This document shows positions 43,225-54,845 of a stretch of 64,000 bases of DNA, piece after piece (position 1 is the first letter of the stretch; every line of letters begins with the position of its first letter). The notes under the pieces are model-generated. The model saw only the letters and a list, made by a program, of their open reading frames with translations. It searched no databases and was not told where the DNA came from. The stretch covers positions 83,453,951-83,517,950 of the forward strand of contig CM051027.1 of the NCBI GenBank assembly GCA_027627225.1. The letters are read 5' to 3'. The position numbers were made by a program, and so were the translations under genes. The DNA comes from Congeria kusceri (Eukaryota; Mollusca; Bivalvia; Myida; Dreissenidae).

Positions 43225-45672
43225 ACAACATATCAATTTATTGATAACATATGTATTTGAAGATGATCTACATGACTACCTGTAATACAATAATTGTGCG
43301 TTCAATTCAATTATATCGTTAAATTGATTGATCTAGTGCTGCAGAATCAAGCGCGTAGTCGTGGCAGCTAGGGCTCTGAATGACTACCCACTCACGGCAA
43401 TTTATTATTATTTGTATGGATTTGATAATACGAAACATTCTATGTATTAGTATTATTAGTTTAATTATTAATTCTAATGTTATACAAAAGAACAAACATT
43501 AAAACCGAACTATTGAATGTAAGACTATACTTTCGAGTAGACCACCGGTGGATTGCCCACTATGTACTGGTATCTAACCTAAATTAAACATTACGGCAGC
43601 GTTATTGATGCAAGAATTCGTCAATCGTTTTAATTCTCTAGATAGCCGTATAAAACTACACTTCTTTGAGAAAATCCAACTTTTTAAAATAGATTTTCAG
43701 CTCGTGACATGAACAACAAGAGAAAGACGGTAAAGTACATAATAAAAGGGCAAAGGCAATTATATGTTCCTACTTAAGACGTATCTCACAGGTGTTGTTT
43801 TATTGAGAAAGTTGCTCAGTGGGAACACAATAAAGTTGTAAACAGTTCTAGTTGTAAAAACGTAGCAAGATCAGAGCAAGTTCAACCATGAAAACTGAAA
43901 AGGGACATAAGTATGCCAAAATACAAACAAGAGTTAGGGGGAATGTTTCACCTGAGGCTGGAGTTTATGACAAAGATATATTCCAAGTTTCAAGTGAATA
44001 ACTTGTGTAGTTTTGAAGTTACAAGACTTTTAAATATACAATTTAACCGATATCGGACGCGGAAGCTGACGCCCGGGCGAGTTGGAAAGCTCACCTGTTC
44101 TTTGAATAGTCGAGCTAAAAATAACAAAGACCCACAAATGCCAACCAGCAAGAAATTACAACCACCCATGCATCGTCATTTTCTGAGTCTGGAAGGATTT
44201 ACTGATTTACTGTAATGCAAGTAACATTATCAACATGCATTCTGAATATGCAGCTTTGACGTTGCCGTAGTGACATCGGTAATCCTTTCTAAGCCACGGG
44301 TCGCGCGGTATGTTAATATTGGTTTCTTGGCATTGCGTCCATGTTCTATGGGGATTACAACTAATACATTGTGATACAACAAGCACTTTCATTTTCCAGC
44401 GTATCATTACAAGATATCTGTCGATATGGAATACAATTGTCATAGAAAATGTCTTCTGCACGGGCATTTTGAACGTGCAAAGTCTGAATAGGAGCATCGT
44501 GCATTATCCTCGGTTGGTCTTTGCAACTAAAATGCATCTTCAACACGAATATATATAGGCGGTCTATGAGTACAGGTAAATATGATAAGTTCACTTTATT
44601 GCTGTTGTTTTATAAAGCTATTGTATCATGTTATCAATTAATCTGTAAGTTGAACAACAGCAAAGCATATGTCAGATTCTGTGGTCAACAAAACCTCATA
44701 CATGTAAACTACGTGTTTGTTACATATCGGAATTTAAAAAAAACGTTTCAGCAACTACGTGTATTATTTTTAGAAAGCTATAGAATGAAAGTATACATAT
44801 TTGACGCATTAACATAGGTGCATATAACTTTTTTTATCCAGTAAACCTGCAATCATTGCATCCGTATTCATATGCAAATGTATTCCCAAGCGAGTCTGTG
44901 CAGGCTGCGGGATGATACGATACATTGTTGCAATTTGTCTAGACAATTAAATAAAGTTTATCGCGCATTTTACGCCCTCGTCTGTTTCTATAGCATTTGC
45001 ATACATTCAATGGTTGCGATTTTCCGCAGCTATATTCCACTGAGAGAGTGAATATCAATCTGCTTGAAATGATATTATGGCCCAGCTGGCTTCGAGGAAA
45101 GAAATTCGATGCGTTCATGCAAACCTTTTTTAAAATGCCTGCTATATATTGCTAGTATTGTTTGGTTCTCGAATCTCTAGACTTGGGTAGCATCGACATC
45201 CATGGGATATTGACAACATTGTACACGACTTACTTAGAACCATGACAGAAACAAAGCACAGACTGCTCAATGTATTCGACTTATTTCTCGGCGGTAGAAG
45301 CAATCCTAGTATATCGTCCCTTGAATGAAGGCGTCATCAGCATAAGTGCAAAGAAGGCTGGTAGCCCATCCTCGCTTTCAAAAGACTATAATTATGTAGT
45401 CGCTACATCCTAGGCTACGATTAACTGTATCCAATATTTCGGTGTACTGCATCCAACAACAATACACAACAAAATAAGGCGCTCTGAATCATGACAAATT
45501 TATTAGAAACACATTAAAACATTTGAATAGCGTCGCAACATTTTTAATTAATGCAATATAGTATACGTGTAATGATAAAAAAGAAGTTTACTGTAAATAA
45601 TTATAAAATGGCATTGGAATATAGATAAGCATCAAGTAATACAAAAACATTTCCGAGTAAGTATAACAAGCT

Positions 45673-45847
45673 GGTCAGACCTAGGCCAATGACCGGTTCA
45701 TTCATGGTCAGACCTACCTATAGGCCAATGACCGGTTCATTCATGGTCAGACCTATAGGCCAATGACCGGTTCATTCATGGTCAGACCTATAGGCCAATG
45801 ACCGGTTCATTCATGGTCAGACCTATAGGCCAATGACCGGTTCATTT
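45673..45847. repeat. 33-39-bp minisatellite, 5 units, expanded only in unit 2
   Basis: Units read ggtcagacctataggccaat + gaccggttcattcat. Unit 1 has a single, diverged copy at 32,751-32,785, so the expansion followed the segmental duplication. Confidence 0.95.
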
Positions 45848-46510
45848 AAAATGCCAAGACGAACATAAACAATTAACTTTATTATTTTTACTTTGAAATT
45901 TTGTTAACAGTTTAGTTATCTCTCGACAGGCTCTGTTTTAAACCAGGGGTCGTATTGCAGAAATACACATTCAGTAAATTTTTATCCTTAGCTCTATGAT
46001 CTTCAATTTTCTTTAGCATTTTATTGCATGTCTACATGAAATTTTGCTCCGAGTTCACACATTATCAACTTTTAATTAACTACTACATGTACATGTACTG
46101 ACTTAAATGTAATTGGTTTCACGTATATGTAATTTTTAAAGTATTACTTTCCAAACATCGGTACTTATTTGAAATTATTTTATGATAAACTTGTTTCTGA
46201 AATATGGATATCGTTATTAATACATTTGCATACCATTTTTGTCTGTTTTGATTGAGCTCGTGTGGCTTTGATATATGTAGAATCCTATATCAAATTATCT
46301 GTTAAAATACAAATGCAATGCATTTGTTCAAACATATAAACAGTAACTGTGTTGTACCCGGTAGTTTTGTATTCCAAACAACCCATAAAAAGGTCATACG
46401 CATGTACAAACTAGATGTCAGTGTAAATTTAGGCATTTAAGCCTGATTGGGTCGGTGTAACAGACGCCCTGCTCTAAATGCTAACATCCGCAACCAACCA
46501 TTACTAAGTA

Positions 46511-48037
46511 TTATTTCTTGACCAGCCCAATAAAAGTACCGAACCTGTTGGCTAAGGCAACGGCGCGTTGTTGCATAAGGTCGAAGCACATGGCCAGAGT
46601 GGAGAGGCCAATGAGCAGGTAGAGCGAGCAGGCGACCTGCTTGACCTGGTCGTCCCAGTCCTGGTGCGAGAAGCCGGGAACTATATCGCCAAACCCGATG
46701 GTACTGAGCGTAATAAAACAGAAGTAGGCACCGGTAAAGTAGTTCCAGTCCTTCTCCCAAATAGTGAACATAATCGCGCCGAAAACTATGTACCAGACGA
46801 CAAGCAGAAGACAGATAATGATGGGCACTTCTGTGTGACTATGGGAGTGGTTCGTGTACTCCGTGATGGACACTAGATCGTCTGCATCTTCGGTCGCTTT
46901 CTCCAGTTCGATATTTTCCACTGAAATGCTGTCGGATCGAGTGATTTTTACTGTATTTAAGAACTGCTGGCGACACTCCACGCAAAACGTTCCGCCATAA
47001 AGTGCGCGGAATAACGAGGCCATGCCACGCCCTATATTAGAAATACACAGAACTGTCAGCGGGATTCCTATTAAGGCATATGCCATGGTTACTGCTCGAC
47101 CTTCTACAGTCTTCGGTGTAAAGGATCCATACCCTGGAATAATTTCATGTAAAATATTTTAATGAGAACTATCACAGACAATTAAACAACAAGGAGGACT
47201 AATAAACTGTCAGAAAGTATTTGAAAGTAAAGCATATGTTCACACTTTCTGCATAGGCAAAATATTTATGCGCAACAGGTTTCTATGCAAAAATGTTGGC
47301 TACTAAACTATTTCTTAGTGCCAAGCTAGCTTTTATCACTGAATGTTTAAGGCAAACAGAAATATGTTACCTCTTAAACAGTACGCACCTATGGTGGTGA
47401 TGACAGTGACCGAGTACAGGAGGCCGCCGGCGAACGTCCACTTGTTGTTGCGCACCGTCTTGTTGTTGACTTCCACAATGCCGTAGTCGTCTCCGCCTGA
47501 CCATCCCTCCTTGTTCACCAGTTCGTACGTTCGCAGCTGGAAGTCCTCTAGACGCTGTCGGATGACGCCGGACATGCTTGCCTGGGCGCTCACGTTCGTG
47601 ATGTTAAAGTGTATCTTAAGCATGTCGAAGAACGATCGTTCGAGCGCTGAGGTATAAGTGTTTCGAATGTCCAGGGCCTTTTCATTGACTCGTTCCTCGT
47701 TCGAGCTTTCCAATTGCACGAACACCACACCGCCTAATATGGAATAAGCCACGACTATACACGTTAATCCGACGTACGAAAGCATGTACACGCAAAACCT
47801 TTTCATGCAAACGGCGGTCTGTTCTTTACATGACAGCTGTTTTCGCCTGTGATGCACTACGTGGCGTTTGACCGTAAGTGGAAGCTTAACAGGTCCGCGT
47901 TCATCAAGGTCTTCTTCCGGCTTTGCCATTGCGACTGCAAGCGATGAACAGTCAACTAAAGCATCAGTCGCTACAGTCGTGTGATCTATGACGTCATTGA
48001 TATCGTTGTCGTCTTCCGGTTTCGCAAGAGAAGCCAT
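46511..48037 (-). CDS. Two-pore-domain (K2P/TWIK-type) potassium channel, intact
   Basis: Two exons on the minus strand: 47,389-48,037 (ATG at 48,037; donor ATAG|gtgcgt) and 46,511-47,133 (acceptor attattccag... read as attccag), joined in phase to 423 codons. K2P channels are plasma-membrane dimers carrying background K+ current. Layout: cytosolic N-terminus to ~85; M1 ~86-108 (GLTCIVVAYSILGGVVF); long extracellular loop with NIT and NKT sequons; first pore with TTIGYG at 214-219, split by the intron; M2 with the family signature YALIGIPLTVL ~234-246; cytosolic loop ~250-318; M3 ~319-340; second pore TIGFGD ~361-366; M4 ~382-400 with a short tail ending LVKK. Length is normal for the family. 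Closest in style to invertebrate TWK channels; no orthologue named. Confidence 0.93.
47134..47388 (-). other. Intron of the intact K2P gene
   Basis: A 255-bp GT-AG intron splitting the first selectivity filter (TTIG|YG). The homologous intron in the broken copy is ~1.28 kb because it holds the hAT-like element and flanking sequence missing here. Confidence 0.9.
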
Positions 48038-48482
48038 TTTTACTCCAAAATGGTCGTACTGAAGGTCAGCACAGTAAGATGCAGTTGTATGTAGGGACTT
48101 CTAAAACCGTTGTCGGTTAATACTCTTATCGTCCGTCTTCCGTCTAAATAGAGAAATAATAGGTTCCATTAAACATCAATCTAGGATAATAGATACAACA
48201 ATAACTTAACAGCACAGCACCTCAAGTAATATATGATTTTGTTAAGAGATATTGCCCCTTATCGGCCGTTCGTGAATAGATATAATGAATTATGCAGGGT
48301 TATCATATCATAATGGAAAACAAAAAGCTCCCTCCGTTTCCATTCCATCGAGAACGGAATAATTTAGAATTAAGCAAGTCACTTAAAAAACATTATGATT
48401 ATAAAGTAAACAAAAATATCCATAACGGATGTTGTCAATTGAGTTGCACGGAATTTACCCTTGTCTCGGTTTTACGAAAAAC

Positions 48483-49698
48483 TAGGGATGGCAACGAATA
48501 CCAAAACGCTATTCGAGTATTCGAATTCAATATTCGAATATTCGTTCGTTTTTTAAATGTCCGAGTCTTTGTTTATTTATCCATAATGCATAATAGGTAA
48601 ACGAATTCATGTGTCGTTAAAAACCGTTCTTGTCGCTGTCGACTCTATGAATTTAATACGAACAATCATTATCACCCGATTCATTGATTTCATAATATAA
48701 CAACATAGAAAACAGTTCATATATTTTATTTCGAATCATTTACTTTGTCATACATTTGAATACACTGGATGAAAAGTACGCGGAGACATGATGATTTGTA
48801 AATGCATTCTGACCATTATTATACACTTTAATGAACGAGAATACTTTGAGAGTAATGTGTGTGTTACATTTTTATCGAGTGCACCGGGATTCTCTCCCAT
48901 ATGGCCATCGCCCCCAGAAGACTTGTTAGTTGGGTTACGAGGGATAGTGCAAGATACAGGAGACGCCCCGTTCCAGAGACGACCCTGGGTCTCTTTGTGC
49001 CCGGTGTGAAGCACCAAATACACTGCACCTCGGTTTTAACGTCTCATGCGAAAGACGAGTTAGTAAGTTAGGGTGTAGCGGGTACTCGAACCTGCGACCC
49101 CTGAGTTGTGAAACCAGCGCGTTACCACTAGACCACGGATCCGCCACTTTGAGAGTAATCGGGAAACACATAGAATATATACCTGTGCTGTTTTACTCAT
49201 TTTTGTTTGTTATATTGAGCGAATAAATGCTTTAAAGTCGGCATGAATAATGTTGTTGTTAATGCACCGCTAATTAAAGGAATGAAATTTAATTGATAGT
49301 AACACCTAAACCGCATAATGCACCATACATTGTTCAAACATTGTACTCCAATTAGCGTCAGTGTGATCAAATCGGTCTCCAATTAGCTTCAGTTACGCAC
49401 CCAAATAATGTTACGTACATACTACGCAAATATCGGTATCTTCTTAGGGTCAGTGTACGACTCGATTGTCACAGTTTGCTTAATCTGTTATCTTCCACTG
49501 CGCCTACGGGTATCAATGGTGTTAAATATCATGTCAACGAGTCAAATTAGGTAACTGTGAAAACATAATGATCGCGGATTATATAATTAAACAAGTTTAT
49601 TATGGATAATTTTTATTTTTTGGGCCATTCGAATACTCATTTAATATTCGAATATTCGGTCAAGTATTCGAATATTCGAATATTCGTTGACATCCCTA
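48483..49698. mobile_element. hAT-like non-autonomous element, 1.2 kb, with nested SINE
   Basis: Ends TAGGGATG...CATCCCTA with sub-terminal GAATATTCG palindromes, flanked by CGAAAAAC / CAAAAAAC (7 of 8 bases match). Same type as 34,256-35,009 but a separate insertion, about 450 bp upstream of the K2P start codon. It contains a SINE at 48,857-49,145. No transposase ORF. Confidence 0.85.
48857..49145 (-). mobile_element. tRNA-derived SINE, 289 bp
   Basis: Flanked by a perfect 14-bp duplication ACTTTGAGAGTAAT (48,843-48,856 and 49,146-49,159). On the minus strand it starts ggcggatccgtggtctagtg (A box) and has GGTTCGAGTACC (B box), then a ~200-bp body ending in a short A-run and CA repeats. Nested in the hAT-like element. 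Confidence 0.92.
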
Positions 49699-50431
49699 CA
49701 AAAAACAAAGATGTTTTAGCTCAAAATTGCATCTGCCGACTCATCCTGGTCCTGACTGTCACTGAAAACTCATCGAATAACCGATTTCCGTGGGCAATGT
49801 CAGCACTGGTTTTGTTGTTTTTACTATCAAAAAAAAGAGTAAATTCTGCATCCTCGTTTAAGTTACTGAAAAGATCGTTTTGGGGGAGTGAAAAAAAAGA
49901 CTGTTCGTAAATGTTAATATTAGATGAAGCTAAAGCTTTATAGGTAAACCATTGCTGTTTTATTTGTAAGCATATAGCGTACTCTTTGTTCATACATGTA
50001 TATCAGCATCATTCCAGTAAAAAACAATCACAATCAATCTTATGGACATAACCCTAAATGATTTTATTGATTTTATTTTAAAGACCGTGTTTCATAATAT
50101 CGATACATATAATTTCCCAAGGTCATTAAACCATTAATTAACGCCGCCATTTCATTCCTAACAATACAACAAGAACAACATGTTGTCCGCAATGCATTTT
50201 ATGCCTTTCAACAGGAAAGAACAGCTGGATAACGCCCAAGTGAAGGGGTGTGTAATTAGAAAATCATTGATTTCATTTCCTTCTAGCTGGGACAATTGTC
50301 CTGATTACTGTATACAAACACCCAGCCCCGGGGCCTAGAGGCTAGCATGTTTATTTCCGACCTTTCAATGGCATCGACGGAGCCCGCTTGCATTTAAATA
50401 TCTCCATTAGTTCCTAGTGATTCCCGATAAA

Positions 50432-50824
50432 ATGTTCCTAATGAATGGTTCGGATTCTAATCAGTCGATGATACGGCTTTTTCATGACAGTTATGAAAAT
50501 CAAGCGCTGCAATCAAATCTGATGAATGGATCTGCGTACATTGAAAACGATGGCCGTAGTGGTGTACTAGCAAAATACAACGTTTCTCTTAACATGGAAA
50601 CAGCAGTCTTTGTGATACAGTTAAAGAAAGGCACGTGGTACCAGATACCTTTTCCACTAAACTCCAAAAGCCAAAATCTTTCGGAAACCATTCCGCGAAC
50701 CACACGCAATATCTCCAACTCAATTAATTTAATGGATTTTGAAAGCACGTTTAAATACCAATTATGCACTTGTAACGACCAAGGCCTAGTCCCTCTGTTT
50801 CTATGTGTTAGTATGTACATGTAA
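50432..50824 (+). CDS. Uncharacterised ORF (130 codons) divergent from the K2P gene
   Basis: Starts MFLMNGSDSNQSMIRLFHDS and contains six N-glycosylation sequons (NGS, NQS, NGS, NVS, NLS, NIS) but no clear signal peptide or membrane segment. Unit 1 has the homologous DNA at 37,186-37,500; there a 2-bp deletion near 37,326 breaks the frame soon after DGRIGVLA. I recognise no family. The high sequence conservation may simply reflect the duplication, so it may be non-coding, for example K2P promoter-proximal DNA. Confidence 0.25.
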   Translation: MFLMNGSDSNQSMIRLFHDSYENQALQSNLMNGSAYIENDGRSGVLAKYNVSLNMETAVFVIQLKKGTWYQIPFPLNSKSQNLSETIPRTTRNISNSINLMDFESTFKYQLCTCNDQGLVPLFLCVSMYM

Positions 50825-50969
50825 GCTTGAGGAATTAAAATCGATAATCCGATGTACGTGATCTTCCCGCGATTGCACTTTTGGTAATTATAATGAAATG
50901 ACCTGTGCAAGTCTGTTGAGTCATGTGAACAGCGCCTATATAAGCGGTAACGCATAATGCAGCCTTTGA

Positions 50970-51260
50970 GGCGGATCCGTGGTCTAGTGGTAACGCACTG
51001 GCTTCACAACCCAGGGGTCGCAGGTTCGAGCCCCCGCTACACCATAACTTACTAATTCGTCGTTCGCATGAGACGTTAAACCGAGGTGCAGTGTACTAGG
51101 TGCTTCACACCGGGCACTAAAAGACCCAGGGTCGTCTCTGGAACGGGGCGTCTCCTGTATCTTGCACTATCCCCCGTAACCCAACTAACAAGTCTTCTGG
51201 GGGCGATGGCCATATGGGAGAGATTCCCGGTGCACTCGATAAAAAATGTACTACACACAC
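50970..51260 (+). mobile_element. tRNA-derived SINE, 291 bp, second copy
   Basis: Same family as 48,857-49,145 in opposite orientation. A box tggtctagtggtaacgc, B box GGTTCGAGCCCC; body includes gatggccatatgggagagat; tail aaaaaatgta plus ACACAC. Target-site duplication GCAGCCTTTGA / GCAGCCTTAGA (50,959-50,969 and 51,261-51,271). The head does not form a tRNA acceptor stem, so it is not a tRNA gene. Confidence 0.9.
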
Positions 51261-51271
51261 GCAGCCTTAGA

Positions 51272-52320
51272 CGCGGAAGGAATATAAACCCCGAAACAAC
51301 AACGCTTTAGGCAGAACCGTTCCTGCTGCCGAAGAAGACAGTCGTGTCAGAAATTTAAGGTAATTAATCGAGCTGGTGAAAGCTGATTCTTAATCTTCTG
51401 CTTGCGACTACCTTGCACCAAACGTGTTTGGACGTTAGAAAAGCAGCAGAACCTTGAGATTAGAAAAACGCGCTATCCCTTGTCCGTGGAGTATTATTGC
51501 ACAAGCATTGCGTTTGATGCGATCTACAAAGCGACAAAGTTAGTGCGATCTGCTGTATCACGCTTGGTTCAATACCTTGCTTAGACTATAAGACACTGTG
51601 TAAGCCCATCATATCTTAGGATATCAGTATTCCATCCGCCCGTATTGTACATAAGTGATTCCATCCACTGATTTTGGTTGCCCATCCAATTATTTTAGTA
51701 GATCACATCATTGATTTTAAAGACAAATGTCACTCTATTGTTAAAAACACTGTGTTGATTTTCTCATGTTGAATGCTTTCCGTGAAGAACTGTACTTCTA
51801 ACGGTAATATTAACTGTCATCAAATGGACAAGTCATTTTAAGGACCATCTATGAAACATGTTGAACATTATTAGAAGTTTACAATATATAATAAATTCAA
51901 CAATTTACGAACTACAAATCACTTGGTAACTTTTTGTCCACCAATAAGTAATTAGCATGGAAAAACCACGCGTTTATTTGTTTATAATTTACACTATTTT
52001 TTTCTGCATTTGCTGTACCAATTTTTTTGTTCAATTTTGGATACTAGTTTAGATTTCTGAGACGACCCTCAAACTTGAAACACTTCATTGACCACAATAA
52101 CGGGATTTCTCCATGCAAAAATCATGCATGGGATTAAAATTCCTTTGACGGGAAACTAGGACACCCAATGGCTATAAGTTCATTGGGTTTCTTAAATAAT
52201 CATTGTATACAATCATTTGACTAATCATTAGGCAGGTAGCACCAAGGAAAATTTATGTAGAGTTGTAAAGACTTGTGTTAATACTTTGTGTGCGTTAAAC
52301 CCCCCTGCACGTTACACATT
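51272..52320. other. Unit-2-specific insertion, nothing recognised
   Basis: No counterpart in unit 1. No coding segment or transposon termini I can support apart from the adjacent SINE. Confidence 0.5.
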
Positions 52321-52679
52321 TCTGCAGTAAATGTGTGTTTGCTTTGTTTCCTTATAGCGTTTAGTTTGGATATCATCTGTCCTTATCCACTACATATAAC
52401 ATCAACAAATCACTAAAACTTCTATTTAACGACCTATTCGCTATTTGGTACCATTGCCCTTGTTTTCCGGTATTTGAAGATGTTTAACGGTCGTTTTGTA
52501 AAGTATGTAATCATTTCAGATTCGAAAATAAAAAAGGAAAACCCATCTTAGTTAACAACTGTTTTCTTTAACAAGAAAAGACCATATACAATTATAAGCA
52601 TAACAACACTAAGGGACGTTATTGTATTATACAGTGTATCTCTAGTTTGTAACAATTATGGTGGCATACTTATGCATAA

Positions 52680-54281
52680 TAGTGTTGTGCCGATTAATCA
52701 TTTCGTCGATTAATTGACTACTATAACGTAATGATTAATTAGTCGAATAAGATTTTTAATTTGTCGATTAATTGAAGATTTTCATGCACGAGTTTTGTTT
52801 CTTTAAAAATTCCAATTTCTTTTTTGTACTTGGACAAGTGATCCGATTCGTGTATGTGTTTCAGTTACCAAACAATAATATAATATAGCAAACACACACA
52901 TATAATTAAATGCGTTGTGTAATAGAATAAAATGTATATGTTCACATATTTCAATATGATTTGGAGAACTAATATTCTTCTCGATAAATCTGTTATGTCT
53001 TAATTACGAAAAGAGGTCAATGATGGCCGAAAAAAAATTGTTAAAGATGGAGACAATACTGTTGTTAAAGGTTTGAACAAAGATTACAAAATGTATGCCA
53101 TTATGGTCTTCAGGCATATATCTAGTGGTTGACTGTCATAATGCTTTAGCTCATCGTTGTACCCTTGCTTATCAAAAACTAACCAATTGTCATAAACGAG
53201 TAGAGATTCGGGTATATTTCATTCCCCTGGTATCCATATTTGCGCACTCAGTTTTGGAAGAATGGTTTTAATGCTGCAGTTAGGAAATATAATAAGGATG
53301 GCTGTGCAGAGGTAAAGTCATGCTTGCCAACTCGTTGTGCTACTTTCTTAGAGTAAGGCTGTATAATAATCGAATCATCGACCATTCCTATTTTTAAATT
53401 TATCTGAGATTCTATGGTCATGGACAAATAGAAGATGTTTTGTAGCGATTGGCTGAAAAATGGAGTACCCATCTTGCATAAAGTCCATTTAGCATTTCTT
53501 TCACAAACAAGGGGTCATAATTTTAAAGTTCTTGATAATTATGATCTGATGGCCGAACATAAATTACGGAAGTTTTGTCAGAATTGGATGAAAGGTCTTA
53601 ACCTAGGAAATGGTAATTTAAAAAAAACATCAACAATGCGTCGGCATATTTCATACTGTCACAAACAAACTGTGAAGATTGGTCCAGATAGGGTGAAAAA
53701 TGAAGTAGTTCTGTTCGAAAAAGGCGATTTGTGCATTTTCATCCAAAGAGGGGCAATAACTAGTGTTTCTGGCCCGATTTGGCCCACTATGGATTCCATC
53801 CGAGATTTCATGACGAAGGAAGACAGACGATGCACGATTGGCCCCTTATACCAATGGCTCACCGAGCACTTCCCCAGAGCATTACATGTTGTTTTATTTT
53901 TGCAACGTTTGTTTTAATTTTTAATAAACTGTGTATTTGTGTACCCAACACAAGATAGAGATCTATAGAGGTTTTGTTGTTGCTGAACGTGTCAATAATT
54001 AATAAATCTGATCGATGTCTTTTCAATTTTGTGTGCGTTAGTAGGATAATGCAGTTCACCAAATGTATTCACAAAACATGCTGTATACTTATTTCCATCA
54101 TAATTGATATATAAATCAGACACATATTCATTGCCAATCTAAATAAAACAATGCAAATGATTGAAACACTGCAGACTAGCCTTTTTTTTTCTTTACTTTC
54201 ACAATCCTGATTAATCGGTTATTTAGTCAGAACTTGTTGCTGATTAATCGACTAAAATTTTTGACACTGATTAGGACACTA
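52680..54281. mobile_element. hAT-like insertion of 1.6 kb inside the MITE
   Basis: Left end tagtgttgtgccgattaatc; right end ctgattaggacacta (imperfect inverted repeats), with GATTAATCGAC sub-terminal motifs on both sides. Flanks ATGCATAA / CTGCATAT match at 6 of 8 positions, and removing the insert restores the MITE sequence. It contains a truncated bivalve-type repeat at ~53,440-53,880. Confidence 0.7.
53440..53880 (-). repeat. Truncated bivalve-type dispersed repeat
   Basis: On the minus strand it starts near 'gaagtgctcggtgagccatt' with the cgtctgtcttccttcgtcat phrase. It shares the 'cacaaac...ggtgaaaaatg' style tandem blocks with 27,368-28,580. The 160-codon plus-strand frame across it is not a recognised protein. 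Confidence 0.6.
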
Positions 54282-54845
54282 CTGCATATGATAACCGGAT
54301 AATTGTCATGAAAGTTTAACAATTTTTCACGAACATTAGAACAACTTTCGCGAAAACTTGAAAAACTTTCGCGAAACACGTTAGTGTTTCCGTAAAAAAA
54401 AATTAACTGGTGATCAAGAAAAAATGTCAAATTAGTGCCCACTACTGCATAAGATAATCGTTTCATTTGTTTCGCAAAATTTTGTTAGTAATCGGGGAAA
54501 ATTAAGATTTTCGTGAAAAAATACAATATTTCGGCAAGAAAAAATCCCAAACTTTCAAGAAAAAAAAAATTCTTTCGCGAAAAATATTACGATCTTTAAA
54601 TAGTTATTGTATGTAACTAACGTGAAATTTTCTATTTAGTACGGTGACCTTAAGTGAAGTGAACAACAAAAATGTTAATGAAAAATGCGTATACGGGGTA
54701 ATTTCATAAAAAGTTGAAAACTTTCTTGCAATTACTCACATTTTCACGAGAAGTGTATCTGGTTACCTTATGCAGAAGTATGCCACTATAAACAATAAAT
54801 GAATGTATTGATAACATATGTACTAGAAGATGATCTACATGACTA

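Larger units (their letters stand above)
30480..43510. repeat. Tandem segmental duplication, unit 1
   Basis: 30,480-37,760 is homologous to 43,620-52,535 (first shared phrase caatcgttttaattctcta). 42,690-43,510 is homologous to sequence following the second unit (52,553-54,845 and 57,765-57,970). The ~4.9 kb at 37,760-42,690 has no counterpart in unit 2. Unit 1 carries the K2P pseudogene. Confidence 0.85.
52656..54791. mobile_element. MITE copy in unit 2, split by a later insertion
   Basis: Outer inverted repeats ttatggtggcatacttatgc and gcagaagtatgccactataa match the MITE at 42,795-43,224, with the same flanking ACAA, as expected if both descend from one insertion before the segmental duplication. 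Interrupted by 52,680-54,281. Confidence 0.8.

Noticed and set aside
50970..51043. A functional tRNA gene (A and B boxes present)
   Set aside because: The acceptor-stem halves do not pair and the sequence continues into a SINE body with target-site duplication. The same applies at 49,073-49,145.
53435..53917. 160-residue plus-strand ORF
   Set aside because: It lies antisense across a truncated dispersed repeat nested in a hAT-like insertion; no known domain.
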